From positions 1 through 61,914 of IMG/VR virus record IMGVR_UViG_3300046028_003292: 61,914 nucleotides of DNA; one strand, written 5' to 3'. Both the position numbers and the translations under genes were made by a program. The notes under the pieces are model-generated. The model searched no databases, was not told where the DNA came from, and saw only the letters and a list, made by a program, of their open reading frames with translations. Shown here piece by piece: positions 5,890-13,155 of the stretch (within the stretch, counting starts at the first letter, position 1; each line of letters starts with the position of its first letter). This DNA is from a virus.

Positions 5890-5970
5890 TGGTGGAGCTG
5901 GCGGTATACGATAACCGCGTCTTGAACACTTTTCTCTTTACTTCTGTCCTGATTACTCAGGGTTTACAAC
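5890..5970 (-). ncRNA. ssrA: tmRNA, acceptor piece of a circularly permuted ssrA
   Basis: The piece ends CGCCAGCTCCACCA with an encoded CCA at 5890, as in E. coli tmRNA, preceded by the conserved GACGCGG. The T-arm stem is GCGGT / ACCGC, but its 8-nt loop (TATCGTAT) is not the canonical TTCRA loop. A hairpin CCTGA-GTAA-TCAGG (5948-5961) with a GNRA tetraloop lies upstream. CAGCTCC pairs with GGGGCTG of the coding piece, with one G-U pair as in E. coli. The 5' end is a guess, bounded by the stop codon of the small ORF at 5977. Confidence 0.85.
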
Positions 5971-5976
5971 AATTCT

Positions 5977-6102
5977 TTAAAATATGTCATCGCCCATACT
6001 TTTAATATCTTCATTATGATTAGACCAATCATAAGTTATAATTTTATAACATGTGTATCCAATTATCGGAATCATAATCAATATGAGAAATAATTTATCC
6101 AT
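5977..6102 (-). CDS. 41-residue membrane peptide, unknown
   Basis: The product begins MDKLFLILIMIPIIGYTCYK, a single hydrophobic span, followed by an acidic tail (DWSNHNEDIKSMGDDIF). It lies directly upstream of the tmRNA acceptor piece. The ribosome site is weak. A 16-codon frame (6145-6095) starting TAATG at the end of the preceding gene overlaps its ATG and could couple translation. No family is recognised. Confidence 0.5.
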   Translation of the reverse strand: MDKLFLILIMIPIIGYTCYKIITYDWSNHNEDIKSMGDDIF

Positions 6103-6147
6103 TTAGTTCTGTATCCAAATACTGTCTGAAAATTGTAGTAGTCATTA

Positions 6148-6528
6148 TTAATCTTGAATTAAAACTCGTCTATAACAATTACAGTTACCATCAAATATTG
6201 TTTCGTAATGGTATCCGTAAGGAATCTGAGGATTAACGTATACAGGATCCGGCGCTACATATACTGGGTCAGGTCTCGTGACACCATAAATCATGGAACC
6301 CACGATTGCTCCACCAATAAGTGCGGGAGCTATCCAATTATTATTATACCCACGATTGTAATTATGATTATGACCACGATTATATCCATGATTATAATTA
6401 TGATTATGATTATGACCACGATTATATCCATGATCCTGTGGGTGTTTACGTCCACGTCCATCCGCTAATACTGAGGATGATAACAATAAACTTACGGTCA
6501 ATAATACTAATTTTGATTTGATAAACAT
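6148..6528 (-). CDS. Secreted His/Asn/Tyr/Gly-rich protein
   Basis: The 126-residue product has a cleavable signal peptide (MFIKSKLVLLTVSLLLSSSV, with cleavage near VLA-DG). A low-complexity region of GYNRGHNHN repeats (about residues 33-63) follows, then a Gly/Ala-rich hydrophobic segment (APALIGGAIVGSMIYGV) and a Pro/Tyr/Val-rich tail with two Cys. The layout is that of a small envelope protein, possibly metal-binding through its His run. AAAGGAG lies before the ATG and a promoter sits at 6556-6584. Similar glycine-zipper envelope proteins occur in bacteria, so a host origin is possible. Confidence 0.7.
   Translation of the reverse strand: MFIKSKLVLLTVSLLLSSSVLADGRGRKHPQDHGYNRGHNHNHNYNHGYNRGHNHNYNRGYNNNWIAPALIGGAIVGSMIYGVTRPDPVYVAPDPVYVNPQIPYGYHYETIFDGNCNCYRRVLIQD
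6366..6449. repeat. 42-bp tandem repeat in the His/Asn-rich gene
   Basis: The stretch GATTATGACCACGATTATAT begins at 6366 and again at 6408. The 42-bp period encodes 14 residues of the GYNRGHNHN type. Shorter ATTATG repeats lie inside each unit, so the length may vary between isolates. Confidence 0.7.
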
Positions 6529-6555
6529 ACGATCTCCTTTGATCGACTTTTAACT

Positions 6556-6584
6556 ATAATACTACTATTTATGTTTATAGTCAA
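6556..6584 (-). promoter_or_regulatory. Sigma70-type promoter (TTGACT-17-TATTAT)
   Basis: The -35 TTGACT is at 6579-6584 and the -10 TATTAT at 6556-6561, spacer 17. It drives the secreted protein and, by read-through, possibly the 41-residue peptide and the tmRNA. It lacks the ATAAATC block of the other cassettes. Confidence 0.75.
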
Positions 6585-6626
6585 CTAAATTCGGATTAGA
6601 TATATCTTTAATTGTTTCAATCTGTT

Positions 6627-7736
6627 TCAGTCTAAAAACTTAAAACTGTATGTTTTAACGTCCATTCTTCCGTTTCTACCTTTTCCTGACCATATGTTGT
6701 GTACGTTTCTACTGACATCTCGTAATTCCCATCGTTCATTTCTCTTTAATAAATTAGCCATACTAGCACTACTTAACTTAATTTGAACATCAAATCCTAA
6801 TTCATGTTTCATATAATCAGCGGTAATATCAGTCATTCTACCACCTAATCCAAATCCACAATAATCAGGATGAACTACAATTCTATTGGCATGCATTACC
6901 ATTGGTATACCAGCATCTTTATGTTCTTGTTTCCACATAACATAATTACTATAGGCAATAAATCCTATTTGAATATCTTCATGAAACAACCCAAACATAT
7001 AGGTTTTTCCTGGTGGTAAACTATCACTTAGATAGTGATATTTGCTAAAGACTTTCCAACTTTTTGAGTCTGTAAGCTGTCTAATCCCAAAAACAAGCTC
7101 TTCGGATCTGGTATGCCTTGGACAAAGTAACCTCCGATCAATATAGTCTTGAGTATTACAGTCAATGATCCAATCTGGGTTAAGCCAGTCTACGATATCA
7201 TAATGACAACTCAATAAAACTATTTGTTTACCTGTTTTTCTAGCATGTTTTTGAATACTATGTGACATAGCTTTAGCCACTGAACGATCCACTACCGAAG
7301 TCCATTCATCAATAACAATAAACTGTCCATCTAATCTTGCCATTTGTAAGGCACATTCAGCCCTGGCTTGTTGACCATTACTTAGAGTTTTGGCTGGTGC
7401 AATCCATGTAACTGGTGATCCTAAACCAACTCCACTTAAGAATGATACGCGTTCATCATAACTATAACTATCATCAAATTGACTGATAACAGCCTGATCC
7501 GGTTTCAATAATGTATCAAAACAATTATCACCCCAAATATGTTTGGCTAATGTGGTTTTACCTGATCCACTATTACCAATAATCAGACCAATATTATATT
7601 GACTTTCAATATCAGCACGTATTTTGATATGATGTGTCAGTTTCTTTTCTACATCTAGGTCAACACTATTGGCTGCTTTAATAACGTAAAAGTCTTCTGG
7701 AGCATCACATTTAAGTGTTAATTCATAAGTTTGCAC
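6627..7736 (-). CDS. ABC-type ATPase fused to a GNAT acetyltransferase domain
   Basis: The 369-residue protein has an ABC ATPase half: Walker A GNSGSGKT (about 54-61), signature LSNGQQ (118-123), Walker B FIVIDE (139-144) and a switch His (SCHYD, about 178). The second half (about 215-369) looks like a GNAT fold, with HANRIVVHPDYCGFGLGGRM shaped like an acetyl-CoA binding loop. No membrane segment is present, so it is a soluble enzyme, not a transporter. Phage GNAT relatives include Mom-type DNA modification enzymes, but the reaction here is unknown. The start is GTG with AGAGGA 5 nt upstream, and it overlaps the preceding frame. Confidence 0.75.
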   Translation of the reverse strand: MQTYELTLKCDAPEDFYVIKAANSVDLDVEKKLTHHIKIRADIESQYNIGLIIGNSGSGKTTLAKHIWGDNCFDTLLKPDQAVISQFDDSYSYDERVSFLSGVGLGSPVTWIAPAKTLSNGQQARAECALQMARLDGQFIVIDEWTSVVDRSVAKAMSHSIQKHARKTGKQIVLLSCHYDIVDWLNPDWIIDCNTQDYIDRRLLCPRHTRSEELVFGIRQLTDSKSWKVFSKYHYLSDSLPPGKTYMFGLFHEDIQIGFIAYSNYVMWKQEHKDAGIPMVMHANRIVVHPDYCGFGLGGRMTDITADYMKHELGFDVQIKLSSASMANLLKRNERWELRDVSRNVHNIWSGKGRNGRMDVKTYSFKFLD

Positions 7737-7903
7737 TTGAATCCTCTTTCAGTAAGTTCTTCATATATCTTCTTAAGTTTCATTTCACCATCTTTAGTTC
7801 CTGGCAATTCTAGAATTAAGATATTTCTAACATCATCAACCACTTCTTTTTTCTTTTTTGGTGGTGGTAAACCAGTAAAATCAAAAATGTTTTCTTCGCT
7901 CAT
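7718..7903 (-). CDS. 61-residue charged protein upstream of the ABC/GNAT gene
   Basis: The product begins MSEENIFDFTGLPPPKKKKE, has a lysine run and then a mixed helix-strand C-terminus (ILILELPGTKDGEMKLKKIY). It overlaps the GTG of the ABC/GNAT gene by 19 nt, so the two are translationally coupled and probably work together. No family is recognised. The -10 box of its promoter ends only 6 nt before the ATG, which predicts a leaderless message. Confidence 0.6.
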   Translation of the reverse strand: MSEENIFDFTGLPPPKKKKEVVDDVRNILILELPGTKDGEMKLKKIYEELTERGFKCKLMN

Positions 7904-7909
7904 TTAATG

Positions 7910-7938
7910 ATTATCTCATAATTATACATAACAGTCAA
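7910..7938 (-). promoter_or_regulatory. Sigma70-type promoter (TTGACT-17-GATAAT), probably leaderless
   Basis: The -35 TTGACT is at 7933-7938 and the -10 GATAAT at 7910-7915, spacer 17. Only 6 nt separate the -10 from the ATG at 7903. A second possible -10 (TATAAT, 7921-7926) would leave a short leader. Confidence 0.65.
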
Positions 7939-7948
7939 GAGATTTTGG

Positions 7949-7956
7949 ATAAATAC
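7949..7956 (+). promoter_or_regulatory. Late-promoter-like core (ATAAATAC) abutting the 7963 start
   Basis: ATAAATAC is followed by 6 nt (TATATC) and then the ATG at 7963, with no ribosome site between. It lies back to back with the minus-strand promoter at 7910-7938. Confidence 0.5.
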
Positions 7957-7962
7957 TATATC

Positions 7963-8610
7963 ATGAAAATCAATCAAATTATCAATGAAGAAAGTCACAT
8001 AGATCCAGGTATTATTGATGCTCTCAAGAAAAAAGGTTATAAACAGAAAGGTCGTGGAGATGATGCGATTGCATTCTTAGAACCAGGAACTGGACAAATT
8101 CTCAAAATATTTGGAACTGGAGACGGGGCAGATGTTGTGAAAAAGAATGGCAAACCACAGACCAATTTTAATGAACATCAAAAGATGGCATATTATTGGT
8201 CTAAGTATTGCGATATGCATTCTGATAATAAATTTCTACCAAAGTTTTCAGGCATTGAAAGTTTTCATTGGGGCAGTTCAGTCTATCTACAGATTCGTCA
8301 AGAACGATTATATGACTTGGAAAAAGATCAAAAAAGAACAATAGAATCCATGGCCATGATGGCCAGACGCAAAGTTCCGTTTGAGACAATGGACGAAAAG
8401 TACACTAATAATAATTATGCTGACACCAGAGCATCATGGAAACAAATAAAAGAGAAAATAGATGACAAAGACTTGAGATTGTTCTATCAGACAATGATAG
8501 ATATTGCCAATATTGCGAATCAAAAAAACTGGGCCTATGATCTTCACGGTGACAACATCATGATGCGTCGAGATGGCACACCAGTTATTCTTGATCCATG
8601 GGCTCTATAA
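7963..8610 (+). CDS. Small kinase-fold protein, copy 1
   Basis: The 215-residue protein has the marks of a reduced protein-kinase-like fold. A strand with a lysine (GQILKIFGT) could be the ATP-binding lysine. YDLHGDNIMMRRDG is a catalytic loop like that of aminoglycoside phosphotransferases (HGDxxxxN). DPW at the extreme end stands where DFG would be. It is far shorter than normal kinases (about 250-300 residues) and stops right after DPW. A related gene lies at 8980. The ATG at 7963 is preferred to a TTG six codons earlier because it aligns with the MKYQEF start of the relative. The substrate is unknown. Confidence 0.65.
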   Translation: MKINQIINEESHIDPGIIDALKKKGYKQKGRGDDAIAFLEPGTGQILKIFGTGDGADVVKKNGKPQTNFNEHQKMAYYWSKYCDMHSDNKFLPKFSGIESFHWGSSVYLQIRQERLYDLEKDQKRTIESMAMMARRKVPFETMDEKYTNNNYADTRASWKQIKEKIDDKDLRLFYQTMIDIANIANQKNWAYDLHGDNIMMRRDGTPVILDPWAL

Positions 8611-8650
8611 TATGAAAATAAATGAAACTTCTTTTTTAACAAAAAATTGA

Positions 8651-8657
8651 ATAAATA
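8651..8657 (+). promoter_or_regulatory. Late-promoter-like core (ATAAATA)
   Basis: ATAAATACTTGTATCA resembles the core and downstream bases before 7963 (ATAAATACTATATCA). Here a leader with AAAAGGAAA follows, so the 8685 gene has a normal ribosome site. Confidence 0.5.
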
Positions 8658-8684
8658 CTTGTATCATTTTTAAAAGGAAATAAA

Positions 8685-8978
8685 ATGGCTATCTTAGGTA
8701 CACAATCATTAACTAATGAAGTAGTTTTATCAGAAAGACAAGTAACAAATGAGTTTAGAATTCGTGAAATTCAAGAAGAAATTGAAAATCGTAAAGTTCA
8801 TGTTAGAGTTGAATTGGGACCATTTATTACCGAAGAACGTCCAAATGGAGAAACTGAAACTCGTGGGTCATCCACTCGCGGCGTAACTGTTTGGGAAAAT
8901 GATGAATATGATGCTATTCGTGATACATGGGCAAACGCCGATTTAATCGCTAAAGTAACATCAATCTTAAACGGTTAA
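8685..8978 (+). CDS. 97-residue protein between the two kinase-like genes
   Basis: The product begins MAILGTQSLTNEVVLSERQV and has a charged helix (FRIREIQEEIENRK), a strand pair (VHVRVELGPFITEERPNG) and a Trp-rich end. Its layout looks like a small virion or modifying protein. No family is recognised. AAAAGGA precedes the ATG and the gene ends 1 nt before the second kinase-like gene, so the two are coupled. Confidence 0.55.
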   Translation: MAILGTQSLTNEVVLSERQVTNEFRIREIQEEIENRKVHVRVELGPFITEERPNGETETRGSSTRGVTVWENDEYDAIRDTWANADLIAKVTSILNG

Positions 8979-8979
8979 T

Positions 8980-9621
8980 ATGAAATATCAAGAATTTATA
9001 CCCGAACAAGAACTGGAAGAATACAGTCAAACAGACGTTGGTATTAGACGTGCTCTTGAAAAGAAAGGATATAAATTCTTGAAAGCGGGTGTTGATCAAA
9101 GTGCCTACTTAGAACCAGGAACTAATATGGTTTTAAAAGTATTTGGAACACAAAAAGATAGTGATAGTTTTAGTGAAGATCATCTGATGTTTTTCAAATG
9201 GGCTAAGTTTTGCGATAAAAATAAAGACAATCCATTTTTACCAAAATTTTATGGGTATGACAGTTTCATATTTAAAGGTCATCGTTATTTACAAATACGT
9301 CAAGAATTCTTATTTCAACTTGATCAGGGAACTGGTGATTTATTAGCGGGTATGGCTGATGATGTTGAAGAAAACGGTGATTTTGAAACATTTATAAAAT
9401 TAATACCAGTAGAATATGGTTCAAATATTCAAATGGCCTTTGAAGATTTAGATAAATTAGTTGGGCCCGCGGGTGTAGATAAATTATATAAAACTATTAA
9501 AAAGTTAAATAAAATTGGAAATACCAAGGATTGGGTTTTGGATCTTCATGATCAAAACTTTATGAAAAGAGATGATGGCACTCCAGTTATCGTTGATCCT
9601 TGGGTTGTTCCTCATTTCTAA
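8980..9621 (+). CDS. Small kinase-fold protein, copy 2
   Basis: The 213-residue protein is a diverged relative of the 7963 gene. Shared blocks are (A/R)LxKKGYK, YLEPGTNMVLKVFGT, FLPKFYG, YLQIRQEFL, LDLHDQNFMKRDDGTPV and DPW. The catalytic-loop Gly-Asp of copy 1 (HGDN) is here HDQN, so the residue in the usual Asp position is changed to Gln unless the preceding Asp (LDLHD) takes its place. One copy may therefore be a pseudokinase. It starts 1 nt after the preceding stop. Confidence 0.65.
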   Translation: MKYQEFIPEQELEEYSQTDVGIRRALEKKGYKFLKAGVDQSAYLEPGTNMVLKVFGTQKDSDSFSEDHLMFFKWAKFCDKNKDNPFLPKFYGYDSFIFKGHRYLQIRQEFLFQLDQGTGDLLAGMADDVEENGDFETFIKLIPVEYGSNIQMAFEDLDKLVGPAGVDKLYKTIKKLNKIGNTKDWVLDLHDQNFMKRDDGTPVIVDPWVVPHF

Positions 9622-9624
9622 TAA

Positions 9625-12474
9625 TTAACTATACTTACTATCGTAAAGTTTTTTCAACATTGCCCAATCATAAGATTTCATTAATTCTGACAATTCACCA
9701 TTAACTGATTCATAGTACTCCATGGCATCATATGCCCCACCAGTACTCCATTGTCCATTTTTACCATCACCAACAGTTAACCAAGTATTCAAACGATCCA
9801 AGTTCTGTTGATTGTCATTGACAACACTATAATGTTTGAGTTTAATACATTCTCTAAATGCAGTTCTCCAAGTAGTCCAACTATCAGTATTATAAATAGC
9901 AACTCCAGAATTCATATCTACAACTTCATGTGCACTATCCATTGTAAAGTCTAGACCACGAACGTCAGTTAATAATGTCAATCGTTTATTGTTTGCTACA
10001 ATAGCCTGATGACCGTATTCTAAATGATTAACTGGGTTTGTTGCCATGAAGATGTAGTGTTTTGATCTCTGTAATCTATCTGGTTGCCATGAAAAATCAA
10101 ATTTTGGATTTACTTTGAGTTTACCGTTAACTAAAAAATACCAACTAGTATTACTGACATTGGCCGCGGCATGTTGACTGGCAACTCGTCCAACTACATC
10201 TTTAACTCTGACTACTCTATTAGATAAACTTTGATCTGATACTATTTTCAGTATTTGATCATAGTTTTCATCAGCATTTGGCTCTCCATTACTAAAGAAT
10301 ACAATGTCCAATGATTTGGATTCATCTAATTGTTCAGACATCTTTATGTTTGGATAATCATATACTTCAGACTGTACTATATCAATTGATATATCAGGAA
10401 CAAAAATTCGTGATGATCCCGTACTAGTAATAATTATCTGATGATCACGAGAATCCCACATATTAGGAACTACATTTTGCTTATTTTCAGAAGCAGAATT
10501 ACCATTAATTAATTCATAGTACGGCCAATTTCTATTAGAAATTTTCATAATAGCATCTGCTTGACTATCATAATCATGTTCAATAACAGGATGTTTTAAT
10601 CTGGGAACTGTTATATGTCCAATGTAATTTACAGATTTACTATAAGCTTCAAGCGAAGTTAAGTCTTCACTTTCTTTCTTGAACTCATTTATATTGATAA
10701 AGAATGTATCACCAAACTTTTGTCTTGAGTTTTCAAATTTACTTGAGAATACATGTACTTGATTAAATTGAAATGGGTCTCCTACCCAAGTAAAATCAAA
10801 ATTCTCGTAGTCACACAAACTAGAACAAACCCAAACATAATGTTCTTGTTTGATTTCATATTCTGATTTACTATTGACCCACTTGGTCAATGTCTCAATA
10901 TAACTATTATCATATGACAACACTGTTATTTGATGACCATCACATTTGTCTTGTAATTGATATAGTGAATCAGATTTATTTCCAAAATCAATATAAACAA
11001 TGTCATGTAGACATTGTGATATCTTGGCTCGTCTACGTCTAACAAAATTAATATTCTTGACATGTTCTATCTGTTTTAGATATTTGGTATCTGTCTCAAA
11101 TGATTCAGTATTAATCATATATGTATTTCCCCAATGTGACCACTGAGTACCAAATACATGAATCATGTTGCGTTGCCAATGACTTGGATAAAAATCAAAC
11201 TGAAACTCACTATAGTCTACTTCACTACTTAATATCCATATAAGTTTGGTGGATGATTTCTTTATACAACGATTGATAGTATCAATCCAGCTACTGGCAT
11301 ATCTGGTTTTTTGTAGTTGTGGGAATTGTAATTTCAATTGATCAAACTGATCTGAATTATTTCCACGATTGACATAGAACATATCTAGATCAGTAACAAT
11401 ATCAAGTTCATAGTCTATATAGTTAAGTTCTCTGAATCCTTTACTCCAAATTGGTCCATTAATATAGTATGTGGCTACATCTTTACTCAATGAAGTTCCA
11501 AATACATTTATATGTCTGAAGTTATCTGATGTTGGTTTCCAATTGAAATCAAACTTATCATAATTCAAATCACGGTTCAATGCCCAGAATACTTCTGTTG
11601 AATGTTGTTCGATCAAATCTTCTAATGTAGTTGTAACATAATATTTGGCAATAATGTCATTAGAATCTTCTCTAGTCATATAAACAATTTCAGTAGCATT
11701 TGGAACAGTATATACTGGACCATTATTTTCCCATTGATAGATTTGAGGTGGACTAAATGGATTTGGTCTCCAACTAAAATCAAAACTACTATTATCTTCT
11801 GGATTTGATACAGTCCAATTATCTTTAGTAGGTTCTAAATTGGCAACTGAATCAGTTATATACTTACGATCAGTTGCTCCAGACATATGATATTCAACTG
11901 TTGGCTCAATAGTAGCATCATTCCATTTGTTACCCCAAACATATATATATGGAGGATCATATGGATGTGGAGTCCAGTTAAAGTCAAATGTAGAATCAAC
12001 AGGAATTAATACTCTCCAACACTGAGGATCTCCAATAATTCTGGCAGAAACATCAGTGACAAATTTTCTTTCAGTGGCTCCAGTAACATGATATTCAACA
12101 GTTGGCATTTCAGATGAACTTAAATGTTGATTGCCAAATACCCAAATAAATGGAGGTTCTGTATTATCTGGATGCCAACTATAATCAAATTCTATATTAT
12201 CATCAACTAGAACTTTAAAGTTACTAGGAATTATTTTGCTTTGTATCTTTTTGGACTGTTGTTCAGTACGATATTTTATTCCTTCATATTCAGGAACTAC
12301 AAATCTTGGCCCGCCCGTGCGTTGCCATTGAGTTCCAAATTCGTGAACATATGGACGATCATACGGGTATGGACGCCAGTTAAAATCAAATTTATCGCAG
12401 TCTATATCATCTGGAATTTCCCAAAATCCTTGTTCCCACAATTTACGTCTACGTTCTAACTCATTATTATCCAT
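9625..12474 (-). CDS. Large repeat protein with possible glycosyltransferase C-terminus
   Basis: The 949-residue protein has eight diverged repeats built on FDFxWxPxPxxPPxIHVFGxxW, spaced mostly 65-130 residues apart. Repeats 2 and 3 share EPTVEYHxxGAT(E/D)RK. The last part (DIVFFSNGEPNADENYDQIL, then SQHAAANVSNTSWYFLVNGK) looks like a GT-A nucleotide-sugar transferase core. SWTTWRTAFRECIKL recalls AWRAGFREGVKM in the gene at 25029, which supports that reading. No signal peptide is seen. It probably acts in the modification island. I chose ATG 12474 because a late core ends 5 nt before it; ATG 12498 is possible. Confidence 0.6.
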   Translation of the reverse strand: MDNNELERRRKLWEQGFWEIPDDIDCDKFDFNWRPYPYDRPYVHEFGTQWQRTGGPRFVVPEYEGIKYRTEQQSKKIQSKIIPSNFKVLVDDNIEFDYSWHPDNTEPPFIWVFGNQHLSSSEMPTVEYHVTGATERKFVTDVSARIIGDPQCWRVLIPVDSTFDFNWTPHPYDPPYIYVWGNKWNDATIEPTVEYHMSGATDRKYITDSVANLEPTKDNWTVSNPEDNSSFDFSWRPNPFSPPQIYQWENNGPVYTVPNATEIVYMTREDSNDIIAKYYVTTTLEDLIEQHSTEVFWALNRDLNYDKFDFNWKPTSDNFRHINVFGTSLSKDVATYYINGPIWSKGFRELNYIDYELDIVTDLDMFYVNRGNNSDQFDQLKLQFPQLQKTRYASSWIDTINRCIKKSSTKLIWILSSEVDYSEFQFDFYPSHWQRNMIHVFGTQWSHWGNTYMINTESFETDTKYLKQIEHVKNINFVRRRRAKISQCLHDIVYIDFGNKSDSLYQLQDKCDGHQITVLSYDNSYIETLTKWVNSKSEYEIKQEHYVWVCSSLCDYENFDFTWVGDPFQFNQVHVFSSKFENSRQKFGDTFFININEFKKESEDLTSLEAYSKSVNYIGHITVPRLKHPVIEHDYDSQADAIMKISNRNWPYYELINGNSASENKQNVVPNMWDSRDHQIIITSTGSSRIFVPDISIDIVQSEVYDYPNIKMSEQLDESKSLDIVFFSNGEPNADENYDQILKIVSDQSLSNRVVRVKDVVGRVASQHAAANVSNTSWYFLVNGKLKVNPKFDFSWQPDRLQRSKHYIFMATNPVNHLEYGHQAIVANNKRLTLLTDVRGLDFTMDSAHEVVDMNSGVAIYNTDSWTTWRTAFRECIKLKHYSVVNDNQQNLDRLNTWLTVGDGKNGQWSTGGAYDAMEYYESVNGELSELMKSYDWAMLKKLYDSKYS

Positions 12475-12479
12475 GTTAA

Positions 12480-12486
12480 TATTTAC
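12480..12486 (-). promoter_or_regulatory. Late-promoter-like core abutting the 12474 start
   Basis: GTAAATA on the minus strand is followed by TTAAC and then the ATG of the repeat protein, with no ribosome site. Confidence 0.4.
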
Positions 12487-12508
12487 TTTATAATACATGT
12501 AACCAAAA

Positions 12509-12515
12509 ATAAATA
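12509..12515 (+). promoter_or_regulatory. Late-promoter-like core abutting the 12521 start
   Basis: ATAAATA is followed by 5 nt and the ATG at 12521, with no ribosome site. It is back to back with the minus-strand core at 12480-12486. Confidence 0.5.
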
Positions 12516-12520
12516 TATAT

Positions 12521-13150
12521 ATGACAAGTCAATCACTCACCATCAATACCAATGATTTGATATATTGGTTTAATGCTATTAGAAATCTACCAGACGACGA
12601 ACGTACTCGCGCTCTAGACGCTACTTGGTCCGGACAACTTCAGAGTAAAGCCTGGTTAGTAAACACATTAAAACAATATATGAATCAACCAAGTAATGTA
12701 TATATATTTGGAGGATGGATTGGAATATTGGCCAGTATGATGTTTCAACATTTGCCAGTTAAAAAGATTCGTAGCATTGATCTGGATCCATGGTGTGAGT
12801 CAATAGCAGATATGATCAATAAACCATATGAAATGGATGGGTGGAGATTCAAGGCTATTACCAATGATATGAAATCATATGATTATGATTGGGGTATTAC
12901 CAGTGATGTAGTAATCAATACTAGTAGTGAACATGTAGATCAATTTACTTATGATCACTGGTTTAACATGATCTGTCCAGGAAGTTTAATAGTGGTTCAA
13001 GGCAATAACTTTTTTGATTGTTCAGAACATATTAGATGTAGTCAAAGTTTAAATGACTTTGAGAATATGAACAATGTATATAATCCATTATTTTCAGGAC
13101 AATTTCATACTGATCAATATACCAGATACATGAGTATCTGGCGTAAGTAA
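12521..13150 (+). CDS. Class I SAM-dependent methyltransferase-like protein
   Basis: The 209-residue product has a Rossmann-type core: NVYIFGGWIGILASMMF in the SAM-loop position, then RSIDLDPWCESIAD, where the acidic Asp after the second strand fits motif II. DVVINTSSEHV fits motif IV. The glycine loop (FGGWIG) departs from the usual GxGxG. It lies alone on the plus strand between minus-strand island genes, so it may be regulated apart from them. The target (sugar, protein or small molecule) cannot be told. Confidence 0.65.
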   Translation: MTSQSLTINTNDLIYWFNAIRNLPDDERTRALDATWSGQLQSKAWLVNTLKQYMNQPSNVYIFGGWIGILASMMFQHLPVKKIRSIDLDPWCESIADMINKPYEMDGWRFKAITNDMKSYDYDWGITSDVVINTSSEHVDQFTYDHWFNMICPGSLIVVQGNNFFDCSEHIRCSQSLNDFENMNNVYNPLFSGQFHTDQYTRYMSIWRK

Positions 13151-13155
13151 AAGTT

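Noticed and set aside
5890-5970. Acceptor end at 5890 as an ordinary tRNA gene
   Set aside because: There is no anticodon arm or D-arm with it; the GACGCGG and CCAGCTCCACCA ends are those of tmRNA and pair with 5742-5748.
6095-6145. 16-codon frame starting TAATG after the secreted protein gene
   Set aside because: It is too short to support as a product; at most it couples translation to the next small gene.
6208-6521. Ile/Met-rich and Tyr/Asp-rich plus-strand frames opposite the His/Asn-rich gene
   Set aside because: They arise from the same short DNA repeats; only the minus frame has a signal peptide, ribosome site and promoter.
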